Shown in pieces: positions 17,029 through 26,204 of a stretch of DNA of 55,141 nucleotides. This DNA comes from an uncultured Pelagibacteraceae bacterium. Lineage in GTDB: Bacteria; Pseudomonadota; Alphaproteobacteria; Pelagibacterales; Pelagibacteraceae. Under the pieces are notes generated by a model that made no database searches, was not told the DNA's origin, and was given only the letters and a program-made list of their open reading frames with translations. Within the stretch, counting starts at the first letter, position 1; each line of letters starts with the position of its first letter. The stretch lies in contig CACFWQ010000002.1 in the NCBI GenBank assembly GCA_902570055.1, positions 16,001-71,141 of the forward strand. The letters run 5' to 3'. The translations under genes were made by a program, and so were the position numbers.

Positions 17029-17835
17029 TTAAGATTTAATTTTATATCCTATTTTATATAAATAGTAAGATAGAAACCAGACTATGAATAAAAGAATTGT
17101 TAAGAAAATTAATCCAAAAAAAATCGAACCATCTGACTCACCTAAAAAACCAAATCTAGTAATATCTATAATATAAAAAAAGGGATTAATTTGACTTATT
17201 GTTTGAAAAAAAGTAGGAAGTCTATCAATTGAATAAAACACTCCGGAAAGAAAGCTTAATGGAGTAACAATAAAATTAGTTATAGTAGCAGTATGATCAA
17301 ATTTCTCAGCCCAGAGTCCAGTAATAAAGCCTAGAGAACCCAAAATAAAAGATCCTAAAAATGTACCGATTAAAATATAAAGAAAATTGGCGATACTTAT
17401 GTCAATAATAAATGAAAAAATTATAACTGAAATTAACAAAATAATTAAGCTTCTTGTAACTGCAGCCAATATTATAGCTATTGTTACTTCGGTAGCTGAT
17501 AATGGTGCCATTAGTGTATCTATTATGTTACCTTGAATTTTTGCTATCATAATACTTGATACAGAATGGCTAAAAGCTTGCTGAATTACTGACATGGCTA
17601 TAAGACCTGGGGCTAAAAAGCTTATAAAAGAATGACCTAACACTTCTCCTCTTTCATTCCCTATTGCTAATGAAAGTACAGATAAAAATAATAAACTAGA
17701 AACAAGTGGAGAGAGCAAAGTTTGAGCCCATACAATTAAAAAGCGACTTACTTCTTTAACATACAAACTTTTTAATCCAACCCAATTCACTAAACCAAAT
17801 CTTCTTAAACCAATTTGATATTTTTTTACAACCAT
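17029..17835 (-). CDS. ABC-2 type transporter permease
   Basis: A 268-aa integral membrane protein with about six hydrophobic segments and the ABC-2 permease pattern: a cytoplasmic N-terminus, GLKSLYVKEVSRF, the amphipathic AFSHSVSSIMIAKIQGNIIDTLMAPLSATE and the late SFLSGVFYSIDRLP region before the last helices. It resembles the YadH-like drug/polysaccharide exporter group. No ATP-binding subunit lies next to it, so the partner must be encoded elsewhere. The substrate cannot be told from sequence. It is two bases from argD, so it may share the argDF transcript. Confidence 0.88.
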   Translation of the reverse strand: MVVKKYQIGLRRFGLVNWVGLKSLYVKEVSRFLIVWAQTLLSPLVSSLLFLSVLSLAIGNERGEVLGHSFISFLAPGLIAMSVIQQAFSHSVSSIMIAKIQGNIIDTLMAPLSATEVTIAIILAAVTRSLIILLISVIIFSFIIDISIANFLYILIGTFLGSFILGSLGFITGLWAEKFDHTATITNFIVTPLSFLSGVFYSIDRLPTFFQTISQINPFFYIIDITRFGFLGESDGSIFFGLIFLTILLFIVWFLSYYLYKIGYKIKS

Positions 17836-17933
17836 AAGTGACCATTCATAACGTTTTTTTTTTAATTTTGTGAAAAAAACAAAAAAATAGCTTGAATTTT
17901 AACATCTAATGTGAGTACCTGAATATGGTAGTA

Positions 17934-17939
17934 TATAAT
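17934..17939 (+). promoter_or_regulatory. Candidate -10 box of gcrA
   Basis: A perfect TATAAT lies 24 bases before the preferred gcrA ATG. The -35 region (GTGAGT, 17911-17916) is weak. Its position argues against the longer gcrA frame starting at 17925. Confidence 0.4.
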
Positions 17940-17963
17940 TTATATACACTATATGTAGTATTT

Positions 17964-18467
17964 ATGAGTTGGAATGAGGAAAGAATAGCTAAACTAAAAG
18001 AGCTCTGGGGCAAAGGTAAAACAGCAAGTCAGATAGCTGAGATTATAGGGGGCATTAGTAGAAATGCTGTAATTGGAAAAGCACATAGATTGAACTTATC
18101 TTCAAAAATTAAAACTAGAACTGTTGCAAGTAATTTTGATTCAAAAAAAATAGACAGTAAATTTGAATTTCCAAAAAAAAGAACAAGAATAAGAAAAAGT
18201 AAATTTAAATCTCTTTTAATAGAAAAAGATTTTGAACCAGAAAATCCAAAACAACTTGAAGAGCTTGATGAAAAAACCTGTAAGTGGCCAATTGGACATC
18301 CTAATGAAAGCTCATTTTATTTTTGTGGGAGGTCTTCTTTAAGAGACTTTTCATATTGCAAACTACATTTGCTTTATGCTTTCCAACCTAAAGGTAAAAA
18401 GGAAGATGATTTAGAAAAAAATAACGAGCTACAACAATACATAGAGAAAAAAACCAAATCTGCCTAA
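17964..18467 (+). CDS. gcrA: GcrA-type cell-cycle regulator
   Basis: GcrA is an alphaproteobacterial transcription factor that joins sigma-70 RNA polymerase at promoters, in Caulobacter at CcrM-methylated GANTC sites. The start MSWNEERIAKLKELW-GKTASQIAEIIG-ISRNAVIGKAHRL is diagnostic. A frame extending to 17925 would add 13 unrelated residues overlapping the -10 box, so I start at 17964 (167 aa). The C-terminus has CKWPIGHP...FCGRSSL..-YCKLH, the conserved cysteine-containing domain that contacts sigma. No ccrM is in this window. Confidence 0.94.
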   Translation: MSWNEERIAKLKELWGKGKTASQIAEIIGGISRNAVIGKAHRLNLSSKIKTRTVASNFDSKKIDSKFEFPKKRTRIRKSKFKSLLIEKDFEPENPKQLEELDEKTCKWPIGHPNESSFYFCGRSSLRDFSYCKLHLLYAFQPKGKKEDDLEKNNELQQYIEKKTKSA

Positions 18468-18492
18468 AGTTTTAATTTTATTAAATTAACAT

Positions 18493-18530
18493 TTTTTTTA
18501 AATTTTTTCAAAAAAAGAAATTTAAAAAAA
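18493..18530. terminator. A/T-only inverted repeat between convergent genes, candidate bidirectional terminator
   Basis: A 13-bp perfect inverted repeat (TTTTTTTAAATTT at 18493-18505 with AAATTTAAAAAAA at 18518-18530) lies between the convergent gcrA and the reductase-like gene. It gives a T-run on either strand but has no G or C, so its strength as a terminator is uncertain. Confidence 0.45.
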
Positions 18531-18536
18531 TATATT

Positions 18537-19496
18537 TTAATTTTTATTTTTAATTTGAGAAAATTGACCCGCTTCTTTCCACATATATGAATATTTCTGC
18601 AATTCTAAATCAAAATTTGCATGGCTTGGAAAATTTAAATCGAAATTAGTTTTATAATTTCCAGACGGTATATTGTCGTATCTCAATAATTTTAGTTGGT
18701 CATTTGTAATTAATGGCTTAGGTAATAATTCAGAGAATAAACAAACAAGCTTTGCAATAATCAAAGGTGTTGGTATTAGCAATCTTTTTTTGTCAATTGA
18801 TTTTAAAAGTTTTTGTAAAATTTCTTTTAGTGTAATTTGTTGAGGCCCAACACATTCCATTGTTATAGATTTTAAATTTTGATCAGTTACTTGGTATATT
18901 ATTTCTGTAAGATCAGAACAATAAATTGGCATAAATTTTGTTTTACCATTGTAGTATAATGGAAAAAATGGAAGGATTTTAAGAATTGTCATAAATTTTG
19001 TAGTAAAATTATCATCGACAGAATAAACAACTGATGGTTTTAAAATAGTACATTCTTTAAAATTTTCTTTAATAAATTTTTCTGCATTCAGTTTGCTTTG
19101 AGCATATTTTGAATCAATCGCTTGCTCAATTCCTAGAGCAGAAAGATGAATAAATTGTTTTAAATTATATTCTTTACATAAACTTGCTAAAAAAATAGGA
19201 AATTTTTCATTTATATTTATAAAAGTATTATTTTTTCCTTTTTCAAACAAAATCCCTATTAAATTAATACATATATCCGCATTCTTAACTAATTCTCTTA
19301 AATTGTTTTCATCAAAAATGCTACTTTCCACAATGTCGATGTAACCTGGATTTGCTTGTGTCTTTAAAAGATAACCTTTTTGATGGAGGTTTCTCGTAAC
19401 TGCTGTAACCTTATAATTGTTTTTTGTAAGCTTTCGAATTAAATTACGTCCTATTTGGCCACTGGCGCCAAAAATTAGACAATTTTTTGGTTTCAT
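18537..19496 (-). CDS. NAD(P)-binding SDR-type protein, complex I NDUFA9-like
   Basis: A 319-aa extended/atypical short-chain dehydrogenase. The N-terminal CLIFGASGQIGRNLIRKL (6-23) is the Rossmann GxxGxxG motif. ADICINLIGILFE and HLSALGIE follow the pattern of the NDUFA9 group, which in alphaproteobacteria and mitochondria associates with respiratory complex I and lacks a proven catalytic role. The AQSKLNAEKFIKE segment replaces the usual YxxxK by S-K context. It converges with gcrA and its start overlaps the upstream region of rnd. Confidence 0.85.
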   Translation of the reverse strand: MKPKNCLIFGASGQIGRNLIRKLTKNNYKVTAVTRNLHQKGYLLKTQANPGYIDIVESSIFDENNLRELVKNADICINLIGILFEKGKNNTFININEKFPIFLASLCKEYNLKQFIHLSALGIEQAIDSKYAQSKLNAEKFIKENFKECTILKPSVVYSVDDNFTTKFMTILKILPFFPLYYNGKTKFMPIYCSDLTEIIYQVTDQNLKSITMECVGPQQITLKEILQKLLKSIDKKRLLIPTPLIIAKLVCLFSELLPKPLITNDQLKLLRYDNIPSGNYKTNFDLNFPSHANFDLELQKYSYMWKEAGQFSQIKNKN

Positions 19497-19513
19497 ATAT
19501 ATATAATTATAAA

Positions 19514-20131
19514 ATGAGTTTAGATATTAAACTACACAAAAACGATCTACCAGAAAATTTAACCTTGGGGCCAATTGTAGCGGCTGATGCAGAGTTTACT
19601 GGTTTAACTCCTGGAAAAGACAAACTATGTTTAATTCAATTATGTTCTGCTAATTCCAAAACAGTACATATAGTTCAACTCGACAGAGAAACTTATAAAG
19701 CTCCTAATCTTATTAATTTGTTAAAAGATAATAATATTAAAAAAATATTTCACTATGCTAGAAAAGATCTTGAAATGATTAAATATTATTTAAAAATTGA
19801 TGTAAAAAATATTGAATGTAGCAAGCTTCAGTCAAGAATAGGAAGAGGTTATTCTGATCAACATTCTTACAAAGCTCTAGTTAAAGAATTTATTGGGATT
19901 GACATAAGTAAACAAAAACAAAGTTCTGATTGGGGAAAACAAAATTTAGATCCTGAGCAATTAAAATATTCTGCAACAGATGTTGTGCATTTATATAAAA
20001 TACATGAAGAATTAAATAAAATTTTAGTTAGAGAAAAAAGAATGGAACTTTATAAAGAGGCTCTTAAATATGTAGGGATCCGTGTTGATCTTGATCTTGC
20101 TCTAATACCTCATGATGTATGGAGCCATTAA
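19514..20131 (+). CDS. rnd: Ribonuclease D-type 3'-5' exonuclease (short form)
   Basis: Trims RNA 3' ends. From the ATG at 19514 it has 205 aa, containing only the DEDDy exonuclease domain and no HRDC domain, the common alphaproteobacterial form. Exo I is AADAEFTGL (D-x-E), Exo II includes HYARKDLEMI, and Exo III is YSATDVVHL (Y-x3-D). A frame opening at 19487 would add nine residues overlapping the start of the opposite gene and is not needed. It is immediately followed by kdsD. Confidence 0.9.
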   Translation: MSLDIKLHKNDLPENLTLGPIVAADAEFTGLTPGKDKLCLIQLCSANSKTVHIVQLDRETYKAPNLINLLKDNNIKKIFHYARKDLEMIKYYLKIDVKNIECSKLQSRIGRGYSDQHSYKALVKEFIGIDISKQKQSSDWGKQNLDPEQLKYSATDVVHLYKIHEELNKILVREKRMELYKEALKYVGIRVDLDLALIPHDVWSH

Positions 20132-21109
20132 ATGAAAAAAGAAAATTATAAAAAAACTGCTCTTGATACTATTAGTCTACAAATTTTAGCGTTACGAAAA
20201 TTAAAAAATTCAATTGGAAAATCGTTTAATCAAGCTGTAAAAATTATTGGTGAATGTAATTCAAAAACTATATTGATTGGTGTGGGAAAAAGTGGTCATG
20301 TGGCATCACAAATTGCGGCTTCTTTATCTTCTGTGGGCGCACCAAGTTTTGCATTATCTGCTTCTGATTGTTCTCATGGTGATCTTGGAAGTATATCACG
20401 TAAGGATGTTCTTGTACTTATTAGCAATTCTGGTGAAACTGAGGAACTTAAACCAATTGCATCATATGCGAATAGAAACAAGATAACTTTAATTGGGATA
20501 ACCGCAAAAAAAAATTCAATATTATATAAAGCTTCAGACATAAAACTCTTAATTCCAGAAGTAAAAGAGTCTGGGCCTGGTGGCATAGTTCCAAGTAGTT
20601 CTATTATTGCACAAGCAAGCCTTGGAAGCTCTTTGGTGATTGCTGTTATGAAATTTAAAAAACATGGCATTATGTCATTTAAAAAATGGCACCCAGCTGG
20701 AGCCCTATCTAAGAAACTCCTAACTGTTGAAGATTTAATGATAAAAGGAAATAATAAAATTCCTTTTGTAAATGAAAATTTAAGAATGAAGGAAGTCTTA
20801 AAAGTTTTAAAACAAAAAAACTTAGGAATTATAGTTGTAAGAAACTCTAAAAAAAATACAACTGGGATACTGTCTGATGGTGATATAAAACGAATTATAC
20901 AAAAAAATCAAAATTTACAAAATATACTAGTAAAAAAAATAATGACTTTAAATCCAATAACTATAAATCAAGATATGCTTGTTACAAAAGCTTTATCTAT
21001 GATGCAAACCAATAAAATTACCAGTTTGTGTGTCAATAACAAAAGATCTCCAAAAAAAACTATTGGTATAATTCATATACATAATATTCTTGAGGCTAAT
21101 ATTGAATAG
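20132..21109 (+). CDS. kdsD: Arabinose-5-phosphate isomerase (KpsF/GutQ family)
   Basis: Makes D-arabinose 5-phosphate, the first step to Kdo. The 325 aa comprise an N-terminal SIS domain (GVGKSGHVASQIAASLSSVGAPS, SHGDLG, SNSGETEELKPI) and two C-terminal CBS repeats (about 200-325, with GILSDGDIKR and the second ending GIIHIHNIL). The ATG directly follows the rnd stop. The gene begins an LPS block with lptC and lptB and complements kdsB at 13552. Confidence 0.94.
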   Translation: MKKENYKKTALDTISLQILALRKLKNSIGKSFNQAVKIIGECNSKTILIGVGKSGHVASQIAASLSSVGAPSFALSASDCSHGDLGSISRKDVLVLISNSGETEELKPIASYANRNKITLIGITAKKNSILYKASDIKLLIPEVKESGPGGIVPSSSIIAQASLGSSLVIAVMKFKKHGIMSFKKWHPAGALSKKLLTVEDLMIKGNNKIPFVNENLRMKEVLKVLKQKNLGIIVVRNSKKNTTGILSDGDIKRIIQKNQNLQNILVKKIMTLNPITINQDMLVTKALSMMQTNKITSLCVNNKRSPKKTIGIIHIHNILEANIE

Positions 21110-21113
21110 ATAA

Positions 21114-21698
21114 ATGAATATAAAAACAATAATTCAATTATTTTTGCTAATTATTTTGGGAATAACTTTTGGTGTGTATTATTATTTTTATCAAAATACA
21201 AAAATTGATATTAATAGTTCTAATAAAGAACAAAATACTGAAATTACTATAAGTGAGAAATCATCTAATATAATTAAAAAAATTTTTTATACATCTACAG
21301 ATAGCTTGGGTAACAAGTTTGAGATAAGATCTGAGCTTGGAGAAATAAATATTGAAAATCCCGATATAGTAAATATGACTGACGTTTATGCTGTAATATA
21401 TATAGTTAATTCAGACCCAATTTCAATTAAATCAAAATTTGCAAAATATAACAAAAATAATTATGAAACAAACTTTAAAAAAAATGTTTTGTTAAACTAT
21501 CAAAATCAAAAAATAAGAAGTCAAAATTTAGATTTATCTTTTGAAAATAACTTAGCGACTATTTATAATGAAATAGTATATAATAACGATAATGCAAAAC
21601 TCTACGCTGATATATTGAAAATTGACTTAATAACAAAAAACTCTAGAATTTTTATGGATAATAATTATAAAAAAGTAAAGATCTATACTGAACAATAA
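21114..21698 (+). CDS. lptC: LptC-like LPS export protein
   Basis: A 194-aa bitopic protein: an N-terminal transmembrane helix (about 7-24) and a periplasmic beta-rich domain. LptC links the inner-membrane LptBFG extractor to the periplasmic LptA bridge. Sequence conservation in this family is low, and the call rests on the single anchor, the pattern of short alternating beta strands (ENPDIVNMTDVYAVI; SKFAKYNKNNYETNFKKNV) and position between kdsD and lptB. In many alphaproteobacteria lptA stands between lptC and lptB; here lptB starts right after the lptC stop. Confidence 0.8.
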   Translation: MNIKTIIQLFLLIILGITFGVYYYFYQNTKIDINSSNKEQNTEITISEKSSNIIKKIFYTSTDSLGNKFEIRSELGEINIENPDIVNMTDVYAVIYIVNSDPISIKSKFAKYNKNNYETNFKKNVLLNYQNQKIRSQNLDLSFENNLATIYNEIVYNNDNAKLYADILKIDLITKNSRIFMDNNYKKVKIYTEQ

Positions 21699-22475
21699 AT
21701 GGCAATAATTAAAAAATTTAGAATTAAATCTTTTAAAAGACGGAAGCCATTAGTTTCATTGAAAAAAATTTCATTTTCATTTGGCAAAAGACAAATCTTG
21801 GATGATGTTAGTTTTAATATAAATAGAGGTGAAATATTGGGAATGCTAGGGCCAAATGGAGTCGGAAAATCAACAATATTCAATCTAATAACAGGTTTAA
21901 TAAAGCCTGACTATGGTACTATCAGTTTTGATAATATAAATGCTACTAACTACCCAATTTATCTAAGAACAACTAAATTTAAAATAGGCTATGTTCCTCA
22001 ACATGGAGGCTATTTTCATGATTTAACTTTATTAGAAAATCTAAAAGCAATTGCAGAAATATTAATACAAGATGATAGACAGAGAATGTCAAAAATTAAT
22101 GAATTAGTTTCCAAATTTGAATTGGATTCAATTAGAGATATTAAAGCAAAATTTTTATCAGGAGGTCAAAAAAAAAAATTGGTTATTGCTATGGCATTAT
22201 TGGGAAACCCTAAAGTACTTCTTTTAGATGAATGTTTCTCAGCTTTAGATGTATTAACGATAAAAATGCTTCAACAAATTATTGTTAACCTGCAAACACA
22301 AAACAATATCGCTATTTGTATATGCGATCATCAGGCAAGAGATTTATTGTCATGTGTGGATGTAGCAATTGTACTTTCTAACTGCAAAATTATTGCACAA
22401 GGAACTCCGTCGGAATTGATGAATAATGCTGATGCTAAGTCTGCATATTTTGGTGAATCTTTTAAATTTTACTAA
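21699..22475 (+). CDS. lptB: LPS export ABC transporter ATP-binding protein
   Basis: ATPase of the LptB2FG complex that extracts LPS from the inner membrane. 258 aa with Walker A GPNGVGKST (about 51-59), a Q-loop in VPQHGG, signature LSGGQKKKL, Walker B VLLLDECFSALD (Cys replaces the usual Pro after DE) and the switch His in ICDHQ. The first about 18 residues are a basic extension. It is translationally packed with lptC (no gap). lptF/lptG and lptA are not in the window. Confidence 0.9.
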   Translation: MAIIKKFRIKSFKRRKPLVSLKKISFSFGKRQILDDVSFNINRGEILGMLGPNGVGKSTIFNLITGLIKPDYGTISFDNINATNYPIYLRTTKFKIGYVPQHGGYFHDLTLLENLKAIAEILIQDDRQRMSKINELVSKFELDSIRDIKAKFLSGGQKKKLVIAMALLGNPKVLLLDECFSALDVLTIKMLQQIIVNLQTQNNIAICICDHQARDLLSCVDVAIVLSNCKIIAQGTPSELMNNADAKSAYFGESFKFY

Positions 22476-22493
22476 TAATAATAGTTAATTTAA

Positions 22494-23819
22494 ATGTTAA
22501 AAATCATTAATATAAATAAAACAATAAAAAGTTTTAAAAAAAAAATCTCAGTTAGTAGTGATAAAAGTTTAAGTATAAGATGGGCTTTGTTGGCTGCTCA
22601 AGCTGTCGGAAAATCAAGAGCATATAATCTTTTAAATTCTGAAGACGTTAATAGTGCATTGATTGCGTTAAAAAAACTGGGTGTAGAAGTAACTAAAAAT
22701 AAAAAATATTGTGAAATAAATGGAAAGGGTCTTAATAGTTTTCTATACAATAACAATACTGTAATAAACTGTCAAAATTCAGGAACTTTATCAAGGCTTA
22801 TTTGTGGTGTTTTAGCAAAATCAACAAAGTCAGTAATTCTAAAAGGAGATCAAAGTTTATCTAAAAGAGATTTCTCAAGAATAATTAGACCTTTAAATCT
22901 TTTTGGTATTAAAACTAAATCAAAAAAAAATAAGTTGCCTTTAAAAATCACTGGAACTAATTTCTTAAGACCTATTGAATATGATGAGCTGATAGGAAGC
23001 GCTCAAGTAAAATCTTGCTTACTTTTTTGTGCTTTAAATACACCTGGAATTACAAAAATTAGAGCAGTTCCTTCAAGGGACCATACAGAGAGATTATTTA
23101 AATTCTTAAAACTTCCAATAAAAATTAAACGAGAAAAAAAATTTGATATCATAAAAATTAAAGGAGATAATCAATACAATGGTTTTAACTACAAAATTCC
23201 AGGTGATATTAGCTCAAGTGCTTTTTTTATTGTGTTAACTCTATTATCAAAAAATTCAAAATTATTAATTAAGAATATCAATGTAAATAAATCAAGAACT
23301 GGAATTATTGATATATTAAAAAAAATGAATGCAGATATAAAATTAATTAATAAAAAAATGTATAATGGTGAATATGTGGCAGATATTTTAGTGAAAAGTG
23401 GAAAATCTTTAAAGTCAATTAATTGTGCAAGAGAAATGAATAGTAGAACTATAGATGAATTCCTTCTAATTTTTTTAACATGCGCTAAGTCAAAAGGAAT
23501 TTCTTACTTTAATCATATAGGTGAACTAAGACATAAAGAATCTGATCGATTAAAATTTGCCTCAAATTTTTTAAAAATGATAGGAATTAAAGTAAAAGAA
23601 ACTTCAAATAGTTTAAAAATATATGGTAATCCAAAATTAAAATTAAATGGAAATTATAAAATAAAAAATTATAACAAAGATCATAGGGCCTGCATGATGT
23701 CATGTGTTGCTGCACTTGTGCTGGGAGGTAGATGGAAAATTTATGATAGTGACTCAATTAATACATCTTTCCCCCAATTTTTTTCAAAATTAAAATCTTT
23801 AGGTGCAAAAATAAACTAG
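22494..23819 (+). CDS. aroA: 3-phosphoshikimate 1-carboxyvinyltransferase (EPSP synthase)
   Basis: Sixth step of the shikimate pathway, transferring enolpyruvyl from PEP. 441 aa. The start contains SVSSDKSLSIRWALLAAQA (shikimate-phosphate site); the glyphosate-region motif is NSGTLSRLICGVLA, not the LGNAGTAMRP of class I, so it resembles class II enzymes. SRDHTERL, PGDISSSAFFIV and RHKESDRL are also present. It overlaps cmk by one base, the usual aroA-cmk-rpsA-ihfB order. Confidence 0.95.
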   Translation: MLKIININKTIKSFKKKISVSSDKSLSIRWALLAAQAVGKSRAYNLLNSEDVNSALIALKKLGVEVTKNKKYCEINGKGLNSFLYNNNTVINCQNSGTLSRLICGVLAKSTKSVILKGDQSLSKRDFSRIIRPLNLFGIKTKSKKNKLPLKITGTNFLRPIEYDELIGSAQVKSCLLFCALNTPGITKIRAVPSRDHTERLFKFLKLPIKIKREKKFDIIKIKGDNQYNGFNYKIPGDISSSAFFIVLTLLSKNSKLLIKNINVNKSRTGIIDILKKMNADIKLINKKMYNGEYVADILVKSGKSLKSINCAREMNSRTIDEFLLIFLTCAKSKGISYFNHIGELRHKESDRLKFASNFLKMIGIKVKETSNSLKIYGNPKLKLNGNYKIKNYNKDHRACMMSCVAALVLGGRWKIYDSDSINTSFPQFFSKLKSLGAKIN

Positions 23820-24478
23820 TGAAAAAAAATAATTTTTCATTTTCTATAGCTGTAGATGGTAGTAGTGCCTCTGGAAAAACTACAGGAAGCAAAATTATTG
23901 CTAAAAAATTTAAATTTAAATTTCTTTCTTCGGGAAAACTATACAGATATTTAGCATTTAGAATTTTAAAAAATAAAAAAAAATATAATTCTAAATTTAT
24001 TAATAAAATAGCAAAAAATATCAAATTAACAAAGCTTAATTCAAACAATCTTTATAATCCTAAAGTTACAGCTTTATCTTCAATCATAGCTAAAAAAAAA
24101 TATGTGAGAGCTTCTTTGCGTAAATTCCAGTTAGATTTTATAAAAAAAAATAAGAAAATATTGCTTGAAGGTAGAGATATTCAATCAAAAATAATGCCAA
24201 ATGCAGATCTAAAACTTTTTTTTAAATGCTCCTACAAAAAAAAAGCTAAAAGAAGATTTAAAGAATTTAAAAAACTAAATAAAAAAATCACACTTAAAGA
24301 TGTGGAAAAAGCCTTAAAAAAGAGAGATTTTATGGATAAAAATCGAAGAGAAAGTCCCTTGCTTTTCGTGAAAGGTGCTGTATTAGTTGACACCACTAAA
24401 ATAAACAAAAAACAAATGGAGGTTAAACTTAGTAAATTAGTTAAAAAGGCGATTATTAAAAAATATGGAAATTTATAA
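23819..24478 (+). CDS. cmk: Cytidylate kinase
   Basis: Phosphorylates CMP and dCMP. It starts with GTG at 23819 within the TAGTG overlap with aroA. 219 aa with P-loop AVDGSSASGKTTGSK (canonical DGPAASGKGT), LSSGKLYR and the LEGRDIQSKIMPNADLKLF segment equivalent to GRDIG-VV-P-A. It is unusually lysine-rich even for this genome. The 3' end overlaps rpsA by 14 bases, so the two are probably translated in a coupled way. Confidence 0.93.
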   Translation: MKKNNFSFSIAVDGSSASGKTTGSKIIAKKFKFKFLSSGKLYRYLAFRILKNKKKYNSKFINKIAKNIKLTKLNSNNLYNPKVTALSSIIAKKKYVRASLRKFQLDFIKKNKKILLEGRDIQSKIMPNADLKLFFKCSYKKKAKRRFKEFKKLNKKITLKDVEKALKKRDFMDKNRRESPLLFVKGAVLVDTTKINKKQMEVKLSKLVKKAIIKKYGNL

Positions 24479-26198
24479 AGAATTAGAAACTCCAGCATCC
24501 AAAGAATTCGAAAAGCTACTCAACGCACAACTTTCAAAAGCAAAAATTGAAGAAGGCAGAATTATAGAAGGAAAAGTTACAAAAATTACGGAAAAATTTG
24601 TTTTTTTATTTATTGAGGGACTAAAATCAGAACCTGTATTGGATATCAATGAACTAAAAACAATGAAAATTTTTGACAAAATAAAAGTTGGTGGAAAAGT
24701 TTCTGTATTATTGGAGAGAATTGAAGACAAAAATGGAGAAGTATTAGTCTCGGCAAATAAAGCTCAAAAAATCAAGGGATGGTATGAACTTGAAAAAGCC
24801 TATGAAAAAAATGAGCCTATCATAGGTAAAATTACCTCTAAATGCAAAGGAGGTGTAATCGTAGAACACATAGATACAGGATCTTTAATGTTTTGTCCAG
24901 GTTCTCAAATTTCAGATAAACCACTTAAAGATATTTCTCATTTGATGAATGAGCCGCAAAAATTTGCATTGATAAAATTAGATAAAATAAGAGGAAACGC
25001 ATGTGTTTCTAGAAGACAAATTATTTCTACAAATAAAAAAGAAGACAAGGCAAAAATTATAGAAAAATATAAAGTTGGCGATGTCATTAAAAACGCAATA
25101 GTAAAAGGTTATAGCTCTTTTGGATGTTTTTTTGATGTAAATTCTGAACTAGATGTGTTGGTTCACTTACAGGAAATAAGTTATTCAAGAGTTAATCATC
25201 CAGATGAAATCTTTAACATTGGTGAAAAACATGACCTTCTAGTAATAACAGTTGATAAAGAAAAATTGCAAGTGGGTTGTTCTATTAAACAGCTGTCTCC
25301 AGACCCATTTGAACATATTTCTAATTATGAATTAAATAAACCATACAAAGTTAAAGTTGTTAAATTGATGGACTTTGGAGCTTTTTGTGAGTTAGAACCT
25401 GGATTAAGCACCCTTTTGCATTCAAGCGAACTAAGCTGGACAAAAAAAAATCTTTCTGCAAAAAAAATGTTTAATGTGGGTGATGAGATTGAATGTGTAA
25501 TTACAGAAATTGATCGAGATAAAAGAAGAGTAGCAATATCCCATAGGCTAACTAAAAAAAATCCTTACGAAATAATTGAAAAAAAATATCCTGTTGGAAG
25601 TGAGGTTGAGGGAACTGTCAGCCATATGAATGAGTATGCTATTTATTTAAAATTAAATGAATCAGAAATTGAAGCATTTCTTCACTGTAACGACCTAACT
25701 TACGCAAAAAATGGTGAAGAAGAATTAAAGAATTATAAAAAAGGTGACAGACTAAAAGTTAAAATGTTAGAGATAAAAAAAGATCAACAAAAAGTTCGCG
25801 TTGGTCTTCGACAAACAAAACCAGATCCATTTGATTGGTTTCAAAACAAAAAGAAAAATGATGCAATAACAGTAAAAGTTATCTCTTCTGACAACAAAGG
25901 TCTGATGGTAAAACCAGAGGGATGTGAACTAGAATTTTCTATTAAAAAATCACAAATTGCTATAAATGCTGCAGATGCAAGACCTTCAAGATTTGTAAGA
26001 TCTGACCGTATAGATGCTGCAATATCAGAGCTAGATATTCCAAAAAGAAAGGTTTCGTTAAGTATAAAATTGCTAGAAGAACTACAGAATAAAGCTGCTG
26101 TTTCTAAATTTAGCTCTCCTCTTTCTGGTAAAAATCTTCCATTTTCGTCTTTATCAAGTAAACTAAAAAAAAAAGAAAAAACGAAAAAAAAAGAATAA
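24465..26198 (+). CDS. rpsA: 30S ribosomal protein S1
   Basis: Binds mRNA at the small subunit; especially relevant where Shine-Dalgarno sequences are rare, as in this window. The 577 aa contain serial S1/OB-fold repeats; the clearest are GVIVEHIDTGSLMFCPGSQIS, YSSFGCFFDVNSELDVLVHLQEIS, MDFGAFCELEPGLSTLLHSSELS and a later one with AIYLKLNESEIEAFLHCNDLT. The C-terminus ends in a low-complexity lysine tail. The order cmk-rpsA-ihfB is conserved across proteobacteria. Confidence 0.96.
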   Translation: MEIYKELETPASKEFEKLLNAQLSKAKIEEGRIIEGKVTKITEKFVFLFIEGLKSEPVLDINELKTMKIFDKIKVGGKVSVLLERIEDKNGEVLVSANKAQKIKGWYELEKAYEKNEPIIGKITSKCKGGVIVEHIDTGSLMFCPGSQISDKPLKDISHLMNEPQKFALIKLDKIRGNACVSRRQIISTNKKEDKAKIIEKYKVGDVIKNAIVKGYSSFGCFFDVNSELDVLVHLQEISYSRVNHPDEIFNIGEKHDLLVITVDKEKLQVGCSIKQLSPDPFEHISNYELNKPYKVKVVKLMDFGAFCELEPGLSTLLHSSELSWTKKNLSAKKMFNVGDEIECVITEIDRDKRRVAISHRLTKKNPYEIIEKKYPVGSEVEGTVSHMNEYAIYLKLNESEIEAFLHCNDLTYAKNGEEELKNYKKGDRLKVKMLEIKKDQQKVRVGLRQTKPDPFDWFQNKKKNDAITVKVISSDNKGLMVKPEGCELEFSIKKSQIAINAADARPSRFVRSDRIDAAISELDIPKRKVSLSIKLLEELQNKAAVSKFSSPLSGKNLPFSSLSSKLKKKEKTKKKE

Positions 26199-26204
26199 AT
26201 TAAA

